Assembly (NCBI GenBank): GCA_951799405.1
Contig: OX637339.1
Location: 18,600,001 to 18,664,000, forward strand
Length of the DNA stretch: 64,000 nucleotides
Source: Agapetus fuscipes
Taxonomy: Eukaryota; Arthropoda; Insecta; Trichoptera; Glossosomatidae
Reading direction: 5' to 3'
Shown here: piece by piece, positions 21,986 to 31,339 of the stretch
Position numbering within the stretch: position 1 is the stretch's first letter
Layout of the letters: every line of letters starts with the position of its first letter
Notes under the pieces: generated by a model
Seen by the model: the letters and a program-made list of their open reading frames with translations, nothing else
Database searches by the model: none
Told to the model about the DNA's origin: nothing
Position numbers and translations under genes: made by a program

Positions 21986-22488
21986 GATGCGTTTTTTTTA
22001 TTAATTTACACGATTTCATTAAGTGATTACACAGAGACGTGCATTGCATTTCAAGCGTGGGTAGGCAAAGATAAGTAATTATACCAATTTCCCGAGAATA
22101 AGATATTAATTTTTCGTACAAAAACTGTGCCAGTACATCATTAAGTTCTAACCTTGCAGTTTCAAGGTGTATTGATGAAAAAATAAAACATTTAAGATCA
22201 ATTAGAACCGAATCTAGGCTATTTGTTTTGTGTATAAATTAGGTACGGCAAACAACTATGTGCCTGTATTGAGAATCTGCCACTGTGAGCAACGTTAGGG
22301 TATGGAACAGACACTTATTATTTATGACAATAGATTAATGAAATAATCAAACCTTTGAAAGAGCACATCGACCTGGTTTAACAGTACGAAGAAAGTATCC
22401 ATGCGAAAAATTCCAATCTTACCTGTAACAAAAGATAAAAACAAAATATTAGTAACTTTGAAAAAAGATACCTACATATCGCCACCTG
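21986..22488. other. no gene seen
   Basis: AT-rich unique-looking DNA between an RTE tail and a MITE. Confidence 0.4.
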
Positions 22489-22719
22489 AAAGGTTAAACT
22501 GATTAAGTGCTGATTCACTGATTTGAGAAATCGTGGATAAAACATTTTATTGTGAGTAACTTCTCATAGTCAGTGAACTCATTATAGGGAAGTGCTCATG
22601 ACAAATTTGCAATTTACAGGATTTTTACACTTTTTTTGTGTTTTCTCTTGAAGAAAAAAGCTGCATTTATTTGACAAACCCATGTTAGCTTAATATGTCA
22701 CATATTCAGTTTAACCTTT
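22489..22719. mobile_element. MITE with AAAGGTTAAACTGA ends, complete copy
   Basis: AAAGGTTAAACTGATTAAG and inverted TCAGTTTAACCTTT. Interior GTGGATAAAACATTTTATTG and GAGTAACTTCTCATAGT. No target duplication could be assigned. Confidence 0.75.
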
Positions 22720-22721
22720 AA

Positions 22722-22975
22722 GAACGAAGAAAGTGTACAGAGGAATTGTCAGTCGGAAGCGTGGACGGGGAAGACCGAGGAAGGAATGGATAGACCAAAC
22801 AGGTGAGATTGCGTAAGAATGGAACCTGCAGAGTGAGAATAAGAGAAGAGTATGCATGAAAAAAGTGATGAATGTTAAAGAGATGAAAGAGGTATGCAAG
22901 GACAGAAAAAAATGAAGAAGCATCTGCGGAGGTACCGGCCACCCCAAGCGGAACGGCGGCAGGATACAGTAACAA
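22722..22975 (+). mobile_element. RTE-type LINE ORF terminus, short-tail family
   Basis: KRGRGRPRKEWIDQTGEIA, stop, EWNLQSENKRRVCMKKVMNV, CGGTGHPKRNGGRIQ. Two in-frame stops, so it is dead. Confidence 0.75.
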
Positions 22976-23157
22976 TCTCGATATATTATGTCCATTTTTT
23001 TGTTTTATCCGAAAACATGTGCAATTTTTTATAGTCTACATTCTAACAGTGCTATTCTTAGACATTTTGGTCGTCCGTTGAGCCCACGCTTTGACAAACT
23101 AATGATGCCTGGGCTGGAAGTCTCATCCCCACGGCCATTCTTACCTACCGAATTTTG

Positions 23158-23372
23158 ATAATATTTGATAATCTAAATCTAAGCTGCAAAGATATGTATC
23201 ATTTGAGATTCATATTAAATGCATTCCCATAAGCATTCCCGCGCTTACACATGCCGCATGTGGACCTACAATATAAAAAACCCAATCTCAAATGAACATA
23301 AGCCCTGCAACTCTTGCCGACCTTCCCTGAAACAGGGATGACATTGGCAAAGTGAACCATTTTTTACATTGA
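23158..23372 (-). mobile_element. RTE tail (left arm of an inverted pair)
   Basis: ATAATCTAAATCTAAGCTGC to AGTGAACCATTTTTTAC. Confidence 0.8.
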
Positions 23373-23389
23373 TTTGATGATAATTGCTT

Positions 23390-23643
23390 GTATTCCTTCA
23401 CTTATAGGTTGGTATGAGGCTGACCACCCATACTGTAAAAAATGTTTCACTTTGCCAATGTCACCCCTGTTTCAGGGAAGGTCGGCAGGAGTTGCAGGGC
23501 TTATGTTCATTTGAGATTGTTTTTTTTGTATTGTAGGCGCGTGTGTGAGCGCGAAATTATGCGTGTCCGCTTGTGGGAATGCATTTAATATTAATCTCAA
23601 ATGATATATATCTTTGCAGCTTAGATTTAGATTAGATTAGACA
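23390..23643 (+). mobile_element. RTE tail (right arm of an inverted pair)
   Basis: TATTCCTTCACTTATAGGTT to TTAGATTTAGATTAGATTAG. With 23158-23372 it makes a ~215-bp imperfect hairpin with an 18-bp spacer. Confidence 0.8.
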
Positions 23644-24211
23644 CGAAAACATCAGACAACCACGTGCAAATTTTTATTGTCTACATCCTAAAGGTATTTG
23701 GTGCATACAGTACAACCTTTAGCTATCTAGCTCAGACTACAGAGTTTTGGCACATTTCCTCCACTCCAGCATACGGTGGAAATGAGCCAACCTAATTATG
23801 TGAAATGCATGAAGCGGGGAGGCCCCTCCCCCTCCCACTCTCCTACACGCCTTATATACTCACCGCTAGCTAGGTGGGTGGGAGGGAAGAAAATAGAGAG
23901 AGAGAAAGGGCAAAAATCTACCCCCCTGCTCAACTTCCAGCGCTCAATGCTATCGGAGGTTAGCGTTTTTCTTTTGGCCTTTTTTACACATAAAAAACGT
24001 CCCAACGGCCAATGGAATGTGATAACAAAGACTATGCGCGAAAAACAATGGATTCAGCACAAATAAAAAAAACTCGGCGGGCAAATGTAAAATGTCTATG
24101 TGACTAGGGTCCTTAGCACCCAATAAATAAAACATTTGTTTGCATTTTCCTGCATAATTTCGGACAATAATAAAACTCAATGTAGTAAAAGGTCTTTAAC
24201 AAAGTTCAGGC
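23644..24211. other. no gene seen
   Basis: Contains C-rich CCCCTCCCCCTCCC at 23823 and a block GGGTCCTTAGCACCCAATAA (24109) that recurs near 49990 and 56020, so part is an interspersed repeat. Confidence 0.4.
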
Positions 24212-24336
24212 TGAGTAAACGTTGCCGGTATTTATTTTGGTTTTTGAAATAAACACCGAAACGGGAAATCATTTCTGACACCCTCGGTGGGTTTCGAAAC
24301 CGAGCTCTCGGCATGGAATGCAAGAACTATCGACTG
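24212..24336 (-). mobile_element. SINE second tRNA-like unit, fragment
   Basis: CTGAGTAAACGTTGCCGG to GGAATGCAAGAACTATCG is the reverse of the second SINE unit. A small inverted-repeat element follows at once. Confidence 0.6.
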
Positions 24337-24468
24337 GCCTTATATTTTCAACGTTAGCATGTGACTTAAAAATGATAATAATAAAAAACTACCCACACGA
24401 TTTGACATAAGTGCGTCTTTAACTTTCAGAATAAATTAACTATGCTAACGTTGAAAATACCGGGCCTT
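24336..24468. mobile_element. short MITE with 17-bp perfect inverted repeats
   Basis: ATTTTCAACGTTAGCAT (24344-24360) and its exact reverse complement (24442-24458), with looser matching outward to GGCC at both ends. Spacer of 81 bp without coding capacity. No clear target duplication. Confidence 0.55.
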
Positions 24469-24504
24469 AATGAGACTTGATGGAAAAGCATATTTTCACT
24501 CCCA

Positions 24505-24722
24505 AACTTGACTTATAGATTGGTATTAGGCTGACTACCAATACTGTAAAAAATGTGTATCAATATCACCTCGGTTTCAGAGAAGGAGTCGCAGGGCTTA
24601 TGTTCATTTGAGATTGGGTTTTTATGTGTTGAATCCATACGAACTTTTACATGTCTGCTTAAGGGAATGCACTTAACCTGAATCTTAAATGTAATACATC
24701 TTTGCAACTTAGATTATAGAGC
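24505..24722 (+). mobile_element. RTE tail, diverged
   Basis: AACTTGACTTATAGATTGGT to ACTTAGATTATAG. Confidence 0.7.
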
Positions 24723-24759
24723 CTTGGTTTCAGAATCAAATAATAAATTATTATCCATT

Positions 24760-25250
24760 GACCGGTCCGTAGCTCAGTGGTAACACTGCGGACTCTGAAT
24801 GGGAAGGTTGTGGGTTCGATTCCCGGCGGAGCACAAAAAAATATACCATTTATATTTTCAAATTTGCTCTTCGCTGGGTTGAAAAATTCGTAAAACCTTA
24901 ACCAATGACCGGTCACCAAAGGTCCATCCAGCCTTACAGCAACTGGGTCTTGCTTGAGAATTGGCGCTTTGTAGCGACGACGATCAAGCTCGTAAAAAGG
25001 TCGATAGCTCAATTGGTAGAATGCTTGCATTCCATGCCGAGAGCAAGGGTTCGATCTCAAAGGTTTGCTCAGCTTTCACAAGAAATGAGAACCAGTCCCC
25101 CCCCGGGAGCTGGGAAACCCCCACTTCAACTGAAAGTGGTTGGTGTGAGGCTGGCCCCCTTACCTGTAAAAATAAATAGGTCCCGAAGCGCCACATGCGA
25201 CCCCTTCGGGGATAACGCAGGCAAGAAGTTACACTATATGTGTAGCTTAT
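24760..25250 (+). mobile_element. dimeric SINE, near full length
   Basis: The cleanest copy: first head with anticodon arm GGACTCTGAAT, as in tRNA-Gln(CTG), box B GGTTCGATTCCC; body; second tRNA-like unit 25000-25065; tail with CCCCGGGAGCTGGGAAACC and CCCCTTCGGGGATAACGC; end TGTGTAGCTTA. Short frames inside it are shadows. Confidence 0.88.
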
Positions 25251-25571
25251 CCATGTATTTTCACATCGCTGCCCTTCGACTATAGCACACAATCAGAGCG
25301 AGATTCTGAGCTCCACCCCTGCGAAATAAACTAGCAAGGAAATCCGGTATGTTTTGTTTTTTATCTTTTACCAATGAGGAATTCATGTAGCGCGTTTTGT
25401 TTCCCCAGAAATTTATTCTCGAAATATATCAGTTATCCAAGTTTTCCCATGAAACTGCCAGTAACAAAAATAAAATCCTTTCTCTCTCTCTGCCTAACGC
25501 CGTTTCTCTCCCCCTTGAATGTTAGAATTGAAACGAGTGGGATAGAATCAAAGGCGGCCAATAAATATGTA
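25251..25571. other. no gene seen
   Basis: AT-rich with a short TCTC run at 25480. Nothing recognised. Confidence 0.35.
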
Positions 25572-26075
25572 CCTACCTTAGAGCATAAACAAGGGAATCC
25601 ACTTTTTTGCGTTTTTGAGTTAATGATGCAGAAATTGTTAGAATTAGCTGTTCTATAAGTGGTAAAAATATTGGAGTCCTCGGACTCATAGTTACTGAGA
25701 TATCAAGTGTAATAAATATGGGATGCACATAAAAGTGCGAGCATCTAATCTAATCTAAGCTGCAAAGATATATATCATTTAAGATTTATATTAAATGCAT
25801 TCCCACAAGCAGATATGTATAATTTCGCGCGAACACATGCCGCATGTGGACCTACAATATAATAACCCAATCTCAAATGAACATAAGCCTTGCAACTCTT
25901 GCCGTCCTTCCCTGAAACAGGGGTGACATTGGCAAAGTGAACCAATTTTTTTACAGTATGGGTGGTCAGCCGCATAACGGCAACGAGCATAGACCACGGA
26001 AGTTCCACATACGTTGTTCACATTACATCACATTAAATAAATGTCGATAAAAGAAGATAAACAGTTTTTACAGAC
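25572..26075. repeat. unclassified interspersed repeat, copy split by an RTE tail
   Basis: ACCTTAGAGCATAAACAAGG to GTGCGAGCAT (25745), resuming CGAGCATAGACCACGGAAGT to AACAGTTTTTACAGAC. Confidence 0.65.
25746..25984 (-). mobile_element. RTE tail inserted in another repeat
   Basis: CTAATCTAATCTAAGCTGCA to GGTCAGCCGCATAAC, flanked by CGAGCAT on both sides. The paralogous repeat at 3.24 kb shows the empty site. Confidence 0.85.
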
Positions 26076-26084
26076 ATGGGATGC

Positions 26085-26226
26085 TTGCGTCCCATGCTGA
26101 GAGCAAGTGTTCGATCTCCACCGAGGGTGTCAGAAATGATTTCCCGTTCCGGCAATGTGTAGGTACTCAGCCATCACAATAAATGAGAACCGGTCCCCTC
26201 TAGAGCTGGGAAACCCCCACTTCAAC
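26085..26226 (+). mobile_element. SINE second unit fragment
   Basis: ATGCTTGCGTCCCATGCTGA through GTGTTCGATCTCCACC and GGTGTCAGAAATGATTTCCC to CCCCACTTCAACT. An RTE tail cuts it at 26227. Confidence 0.65.
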
Positions 26227-26757
26227 TAAATCTAATCTAAATCTAAGCTGCAAGGATATATATATATCATTTAAGATTTTTTTTTTTTTTTTTTTTTTTT
26301 AATAATTAAAAAACTTTTTTATTTAAAAAACACATAGTTTTTATTTTCACATATGAGTTATACTGCCTAAGCGCTGTCGAACCTGCTCGGTTCATCATCA
26401 GAGGCTAACTGAACCGAGCAGGTTCGACAGCGCTTAGGCAGTATAACTCATATGTGAAAATAAAAACTATGTGTTTTTTAAATAAAAAAGTTTTTTAATT
26501 ATTAAATTAAAAATGAATTTTCACTCGGTGAATGTGCAAACATTAGAAAATTTCATTTAAGATTTGTATTAAATGCATTCCCACAAGCAGACATGTATAA
26601 TTTCGCGCTAACACATGCCGCATCTGGACCTACATTATAAGAACCCATCTCAAATGAACATAAGCCCTGCAACTCTTGCCGTCCTTCCCTGAGACAGGGG
26701 TGACATTGGCAATGTGAACCAATTTTTCACAGTATGGGTGGTCAGCCGTCTATTACA
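26227..26757 (-). mobile_element. RTE tail split by a retroposed hairpin
   Basis: AAATCTAATCTAAATCTAAG to 26279, then a 273-bp insertion, then resuming at 26553 to GGTGGTCAGCCGTC. TCATTTAAGATTT is duplicated at the break. Confidence 0.85.
26280..26552. mobile_element. retroposed perfect hairpin with poly(A) tail and 13-bp target duplication
   Basis: Arms 26301-26394 and 26410-26503 are perfect 94-bp reverse complements around a 15-nt loop (TCATCAGAGGCTAAC). A T run (26280-26300) is a poly(A) tail on the minus strand, and TCATTTAAGATTT flanks both sides (26267-26279, 26553-26565). Poly(A) plus a 13-bp duplication indicates LINE-driven target-primed insertion. No reading frame of note. The arms have not diverged, so the event is recent. 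Confidence 0.85.
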
Positions 26758-26772
26758 CCATCTATTACATTA

Positions 26773-27333
26773 CACCGCCGGACAAAAAAAAATACGAGTT
26801 TACCTGCTACTGCACCACTTGACTTTACTGAACCCTTTTTCTAAGAAATCCTTTATCGATACCTCTTTCTTTTGTTTGATAAATTAAGGACACACAGTGT
26901 CCTTAATTTTGTTATAAAAAATAAATGTGAATTCCCTAAGTATTAAATATTTTTAAATTTTATAAATATGTTTAAATTTTAAATACTTTATATACTTTAA
27001 ATTTTAAATAATTTAAAATAAAGCGATACGAACCTACTTCTTAAATATTAATTTATAAAAAAACATGTCTTTTATTATTCCATCACAAACACTGGACCTT
27101 AAATGAACCGTTATGGATTTCTAATTTTCGGGTAATCTGATACCTGATATATAATGCCAATTTCTAACTACAATTCATGAGTAAGATTTTTTTTATGTTA
27201 ACCTTGAAGTAAGGAGTAGTCATCACATATGTCAAACAATACAAAAAAACTAATAAAATATCAAGAATAATTCATTATATTATGTCAATTTTAGTTTTTT
27301 TTTAGGACTCGTAATTTTTTTTGTCCGGGGGTG
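26773..27333. mobile_element. Tc1/mariner-like MITE with TA duplication
   Basis: Ends CACCGCCGGACAAAAAAAAA and, inverted, TTTTTTTTGTCCGGGGGTG, flanked by TA (26771-26772, 27334-27335). The CACC..CCGGACAAA end is of Tc1/mariner style. 561 bp, very AT-rich, no transposase. Confidence 0.7.
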
Positions 27334-27499
27334 TAAAAGCAATTGGGCATCAATAATACTGAAACTATGAGTGTTCAGCCTTTAAAGCTATTTCATTTAG
27401 AGTCCTTAAGTGTCACCCCAAATGACATCACATAAATCAGCGACTTGGACAAGTTGTGGCCGAGGAGAGATGTGATATCACATTGCACAGAAAGGCAGG

Positions 27500-27580
27500 T
27501 GGGTGAACTGTCCAGTGGGCAGCGCTATACATCGCCAACCCACGGGCCGTGGTTCGAATCCCGCCTGGGGTAATGCTGCG
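27500..27580 (+). mobile_element. tRNA-like SINE head of another family
   Basis: GGGCAGCGCTATACATCGCC to GGTTCGAATCCCGCCTGG has a box B and a loose box A, but no acceptor-stem pairing and no partner at its 3' side. Probably an old SINE head. Confidence 0.35.
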
Positions 27581-27699
27581 CCGAGACTTTTGCTTTCATT
27601 GCAAGGTTTATTTCACTTTGATAGCCGATGTATAAGTACTATCACACGCGAAGCCTTGGAACGAGTTTGATGCTAAAAATAGCCAACTATTTGAGTCGC

Positions 27700-27910
27700 A
27701 ACTACGCAACGCAACTAAGCTACACATGTAGTGTAACTTATTGCCTGCGCTATCCCCGAAGGGGTCGCATGTGGCGATTCGGGACCTATTTATTTTTACG
27801 GGTAAGGGGGCCGGCCTCACACCAACCATTTTCAGTTAAAGTGGGGGAGTCTCTCGGGAAAAATGTTTTATTTTTATAACGCAACGCAACTAAGCTACGC
27901 ATATAGTGTA
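27700..27910 (-). mobile_element. SINE tail fragments, minus strand
   Basis: CGCAACGCAACTAAGCTACA at the low end through GGGGCCGGCCTCACACCAAC. A second partial copy of the terminal 30 bp sits at 27880-27910, giving a short direct duplication. Confidence 0.65.
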
Positions 27911-27919
27911 TAAAGAAGA

Positions 27920-28276
27920 CTAGGGTTTTTTTTTAAATTAAAATTTGTTTTCTGTTAGTTTTTGATGTCCATACATGTTATAATTTGTTGACTTTAAAAA
28001 TGTTATTTGTTGTGTATGTTCCTTGACTTATAGGTTGGTATGCGGCTGACCACCCATGCTGTAGAAAATGGTTCACTTTGCCAATGTCACCCCTGTTTCA
28101 GGGAAGGTCGGCAGGAGTTGCAGGGTGTAGGTATGTTCATTTGAGATTCGGGTGTTTATATTGTAGGACTACATGCGGCATGTTTAAGCGCGAACTTAAA
28201 CATGTCTATTTTGTGAAAATGCATATAATGTGAATCTCTAATGTTACTTATATTGATTGGATTAGATTAGATTATA
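27920..28276 (+). mobile_element. RTE LINE UTR and tail
   Basis: GACTAGGGTTTTTTTTTAAA UTR, TTATTTGTTGTGTATGTTCC, then the tail to GGATTAGATTAGATTATATG. Confidence 0.8.
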
Positions 28277-28649
28277 TGAAGGAGGCCTAGACTCACCCCG
28301 GGCTATGACAATGATGATGATGATGATGATAGCGGTTTAATTCTCCATGTGAGTACCGCTGCATGATGATTGTTATTGGCCTCTCTGACCGTTACGTGGA
28401 TTACAATAATAATATTCCACACGGAGCGGTGTCTGCCATATTTTTAGCCTGGAGCTAACGAGCAAGGAATATCAAACACTCAAATCGGGCTGCCAACATT
28501 CCCAACGGACTCCGCACATCCAAAACATTCCTCGGCTATGTGACGTCAATAAATGGATTCCCGATAATCAGGGATTTGTTCTAGTTCACAGCACTGTGAG
28601 CCCATACAGTTGGCGGTAATCCTAAATGCAGTACGGTGCACTTTAGTGC
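28277..28649. other. no gene seen
   Basis: (GATGAT)n at 28305-28331, then unique-looking sequence. No splice-bounded coding frame found. Confidence 0.35.
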
Positions 28650-28876
28650 CTAGGCTGATCACCCATGCTGTAGAAAATGGTACTTTGCCTATGTCACCCC
28701 TGTTTGAGGGAAGGTCGGCAAGAGTTGCAGGGTCTATGTTCATTTGAGATTTGGGTTGTTATATTGTGGGTCCACATGCGGCATGATTAAGCGCAACGTC
28801 TGCTTTTGAAAATCCATGTAATGTGAATCCTTAATGCTACATATATTTGCAACTTAGATTAGATTAGGTTAGATTT
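28650..28876 (+). mobile_element. RTE tail
   Basis: CCTAGGCTGATCACCCATGC to CTTAGATTAGATTAGG. Confidence 0.75.
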
Positions 28877-28892
28877 AAGGATGAACTGAGTT

Positions 28893-29107
28893 GAACCTAT
28901 TTATTTTTACAGGTAAGGGGGCCGGCCTTACGCCTACCACTTCAGTTGAAGTGGGGGTTTCCCAGCTGAGTAAACCTTGCCGGTATTTTATTTTGGGGTT
29001 TGAAATAAACACCAAAACGGGAAGTTATTTCTGACACCCTCGGCGGGATTCGAACCCGAGCTCACGGCATGGAATGCAAGCACTCTACCAACTGAGCTAT
29101 CGACCGG
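28893..29107 (-). mobile_element. SINE second unit and tail, minus strand
   Basis: Read on minus: CCGGTCGATAGCTCAGTTGG, box B GGGTTCGAATCCCGCC, GAGGGTGTCAGAAATAAC, ending in the GGCCGGCCCCCTTACC and AAAAATAAATAGG tail. Confidence 0.75.
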
Positions 29108-29302
29108 ACACAACAAGCTTATACTATTGTCTGCAAGGTCTGTCAACCCACTGAAACCGACTTTACTGTGATAGGAAGTCTGGAGTCTCACGATAAGAGA
29201 ATTTCAAACTTAAAACCAACTCATTATACAGATGGTGAATAGAGACTGATTAATTATATTATAGACTGATCCTCATCAATCATTTTATAATCCAACAGGT
29301 CG

Positions 29303-29551
29303 CTGCCTTAGTTCTTGTTTACCGTATACGCCATTGAGAAAATTTTACATGAGCAATGTTTGCATGTGTACTGGACCAATGTGTCTTATAAAAACAAGAA
29401 ATTTATTTAAAAAATATTTAAAACAACTCTCACATTATCGAGTTTTACGGTTTTTCTTAGCTCAGATTGTGTAGAATTTGATTCATAAGACAACAGCATG
29501 AAAAAGTCATATTTGACAAGATTGGCGTATACGGTAAACAAGAACTGAGGG
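29303..29551. mobile_element. MITE, family with CCTTAGTTCTTGTT ends, copy 2
   Basis: CTTAGTTCTTGTTTACCGTA and GCC, repeated inverted at GGCGTATACGGTAAACAAGA and AC, a ~25-bp terminal inverted repeat. Confidence 0.75.
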
Positions 29552-29789
29552 AGCGAGGTGGAGGGGTGGACCTTCACACCGTTGTTGATCAAACAAAACT
29601 TGCAATAAACGGCGAAGGCAACTTCAAAATAAACCAACCTCGATTAAACCAGATTACAGGCGATGACTGTGCATTTATAGGGTTATGGTTTCGAAGGTTC
29701 AATTTAACAAAAACTTTGTTGGTTGATATATTTCACATTATTAATTTTCGAAACGGTTAGTCCCCTGGAAAATCATATCAAGATATGTA

Positions 29790-29832
29790 TTCCTTGACTG
29801 ATAGGTTGGTATGCGGCTGACCACCCATACTG
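29790..29832 (+). mobile_element. RTE tail, 5' fragment
   Basis: TTCCTTGACTGATAGGTTGG to GACCACCCATACTG. Confidence 0.65.
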
Positions 29833-29969
29833 AATTTCAATTCACGTGTGGACGTTATTTTCCTTGGATCAGTTATGTTGGCAGCACAATCGCAGGACAA
29901 GATGGCGCGCAATACCGAGTACAAACATCAGTCGTTCCGCGTTGCCCCGTCATCCCCCACCTCGCCCCA

Positions 29970-29999
29970 CAATGATGATGATGATGATGATGATGATGG
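29970..29999. repeat. (ATG)n microsatellite
   Basis: About nine ATG units; a similar run is at 28311-28331. Confidence 0.75.
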
Positions 30000-30156
30000 T
30001 GTCTAATGACCATCTGACGGAGGCGGCAATCATTCAATCAGCGCGAAATCCTGTACCATAAACAGCCATGGAACACTCCACGTTTCAACTCAACCATGGC
30101 GTTTTCTTCTCAATCTAATCTTCTTCTGATTTACAAAAAAAAAAAAACGGACGTTT

Positions 30157-30230
30157 TGACCGGTCCGTAGTCCAGTGGTAGCACTTCGGAAGGTTGTGGG
30201 TTCGAATCCCGGCGAAGCACAAAAAAAAAT
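30157..30230 (+). mobile_element. SINE tRNA-like head with a deletion in the anticodon arm
   Basis: GACCGGTCCGTAGTCCAGTG joins directly to CGGAAGGTTGTGGGTTCGAA, skipping the anticodon region found in other copies. An A-rich run follows. Confidence 0.65.
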
Positions 30231-30387
30231 ACTTTTATGTAAATAGCAAATACACATAAATATTTAGGTAGGTAGATATAACATTTGTAGCTGATGGGAG
30301 CTGTATATGAGTAGGATGAATTATTATAAGTACCTAGGGTAAAGAGATATTATAAGAAAGTAACTAGCAATCATCACCATTATGTAC

Positions 30388-30586
30388 TCGAAGCTTTCGG
30401 AAGACCGTTCTCTCGAAGGTTCCAGAAAAATGGGCTTCTAGTAAATTCTATCGTTGGAGTATAAAAAGCCGCAAACGGCTTTCAGGAGTCAGTCTTCATA
30501 CGACACTCTACTTTTAAACACGAAAGGCAGTATAAGTGAACACAAACCATCTGTGAAATAAATGTAAATTGCATACAAGGTGTACG
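30388..30586 (+). promoter_or_regulatory. orphan heat-shock-type promoter and leader
   Basis: GAA-gg-TTC-ca-GAA at 30415-30427 is a heat-shock element with exact 5-bp phasing, and further GAA/TTT/GAA modules sit at 30390-30402. TATAAAAA starts at 30460 and an initiator AGTCAGT has its A at 30491, exactly 31 bp later. The following A-rich leader (AAGTGAACACAAACC) resembles insect hsp70 5' UTRs. No Hsp70 reading frame follows: a minus-strand SINE begins near 30587. It may be a decapitated hsp70 copy or the promoter of a stress-induced noncoding RNA. Confidence 0.6.
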
Positions 30587-30738
30587 AGCTTGGTCGTCGC
30601 TACAAAGCGCCAATACTCATGTAAGACCCAGTTGCTGTAAGGCTGGATGGACCTTTGGTGACCGGTCATTGGTAAAGGTTTATGAATTTTTCAACCCAGC
30701 GAAGAGCAAATTTGCAAATATTAATAGCATGTGTTTTG
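30587..30738 (-). mobile_element. SINE body fragment, minus strand
   Basis: TACGAGCTTGGTCGTCGCTA to AGAGCAAATTTGCAAATAT matches the SINE body reversed. It truncates the heat-shock-type leader upstream of it. Confidence 0.65.
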
Positions 30739-30739
30739 T

Positions 30740-30796
30740 GCATGTAATGTGAATCTCCAATGTAACATATCTTTGCAACTTAGATTAGATTAGGTA
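30740..30796 (+). mobile_element. RTE tail, last 55 bp
   Basis: CATGTAATGTGAATCTCCAA to ACTTAGATTAGATTAGG. Confidence 0.65.
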
Positions 30797-30839
30797 CATA
30801 TTAAAAATAATAATAAAAATTTATTCATATTGAGGCGAG

Positions 30840-30945
30840 CACAATGATTGGGTATTAATTGATTTGAATCAAAGGACGCCGGGTTTACCGTCTCTAGGAC
30901 AAAGGACATTGGGTTCGATTCCCGCGTGGGCGTCCTCCACAGACA
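30840..30945 (+). mobile_element. tRNA-like head of a further SINE family
   Basis: Contains GGACATTGGGTTCGATTCCC (box B) and a loosely matching box A. Followed by a GA dinucleotide run. Confidence 0.3.
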
Positions 30946-31030
30946 TAGAGAGAGAGAGAGAGGCGTGGGGGCTACCGCGATTTGTGTACCGACCGCCAGC
31001 CATTCCGATAAACACACGGCATGAACTGTA

Positions 31031-31266
31031 CCCTGAGTACGAGTTGCAAAACTTGAGTGAAGTAAAATTTACGGAAAGTATTAAAGAGTGATTTCCCCCA
31101 AAATCTGCCGTTTTTGTTTGTTTGAACTTGATTTTCTTCATCACTGTAACTCTTTTGCTAAGACCACAAAGTGTAAGAAACAAAAACGGCAGATTTTAGG
31201 AGAAATCACTCTTTAAAATTTTTCGTAAACTTTACTTTTATCAAGTTTTGCAACTCGTAATAAGGG
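31031..31266. mobile_element. palindromic MITE with TA duplication, copy 2
   Basis: CCCTGAGTACGAGTTGCAAA to TTGCAACTCGTAATAAGGG, TA flanks. Same length (236 bp) and near-identical interior to 1566-1801. Confidence 0.8.
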
Positions 31267-31339
31267 TACTGTACCCGAAGTATTAAACTTGAAAAGTAAT
31301 CAGGGGCGTGCACAGGTAGGCAACCATAACAATCTAAGG

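Larger units (their letters stand above)
29552..30156. other. no gene seen
   Basis: Includes an isolated AAGATGGCGCGC at 29900 (YY1-like) and an ATG microsatellite. No coding evidence. Confidence 0.35.
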
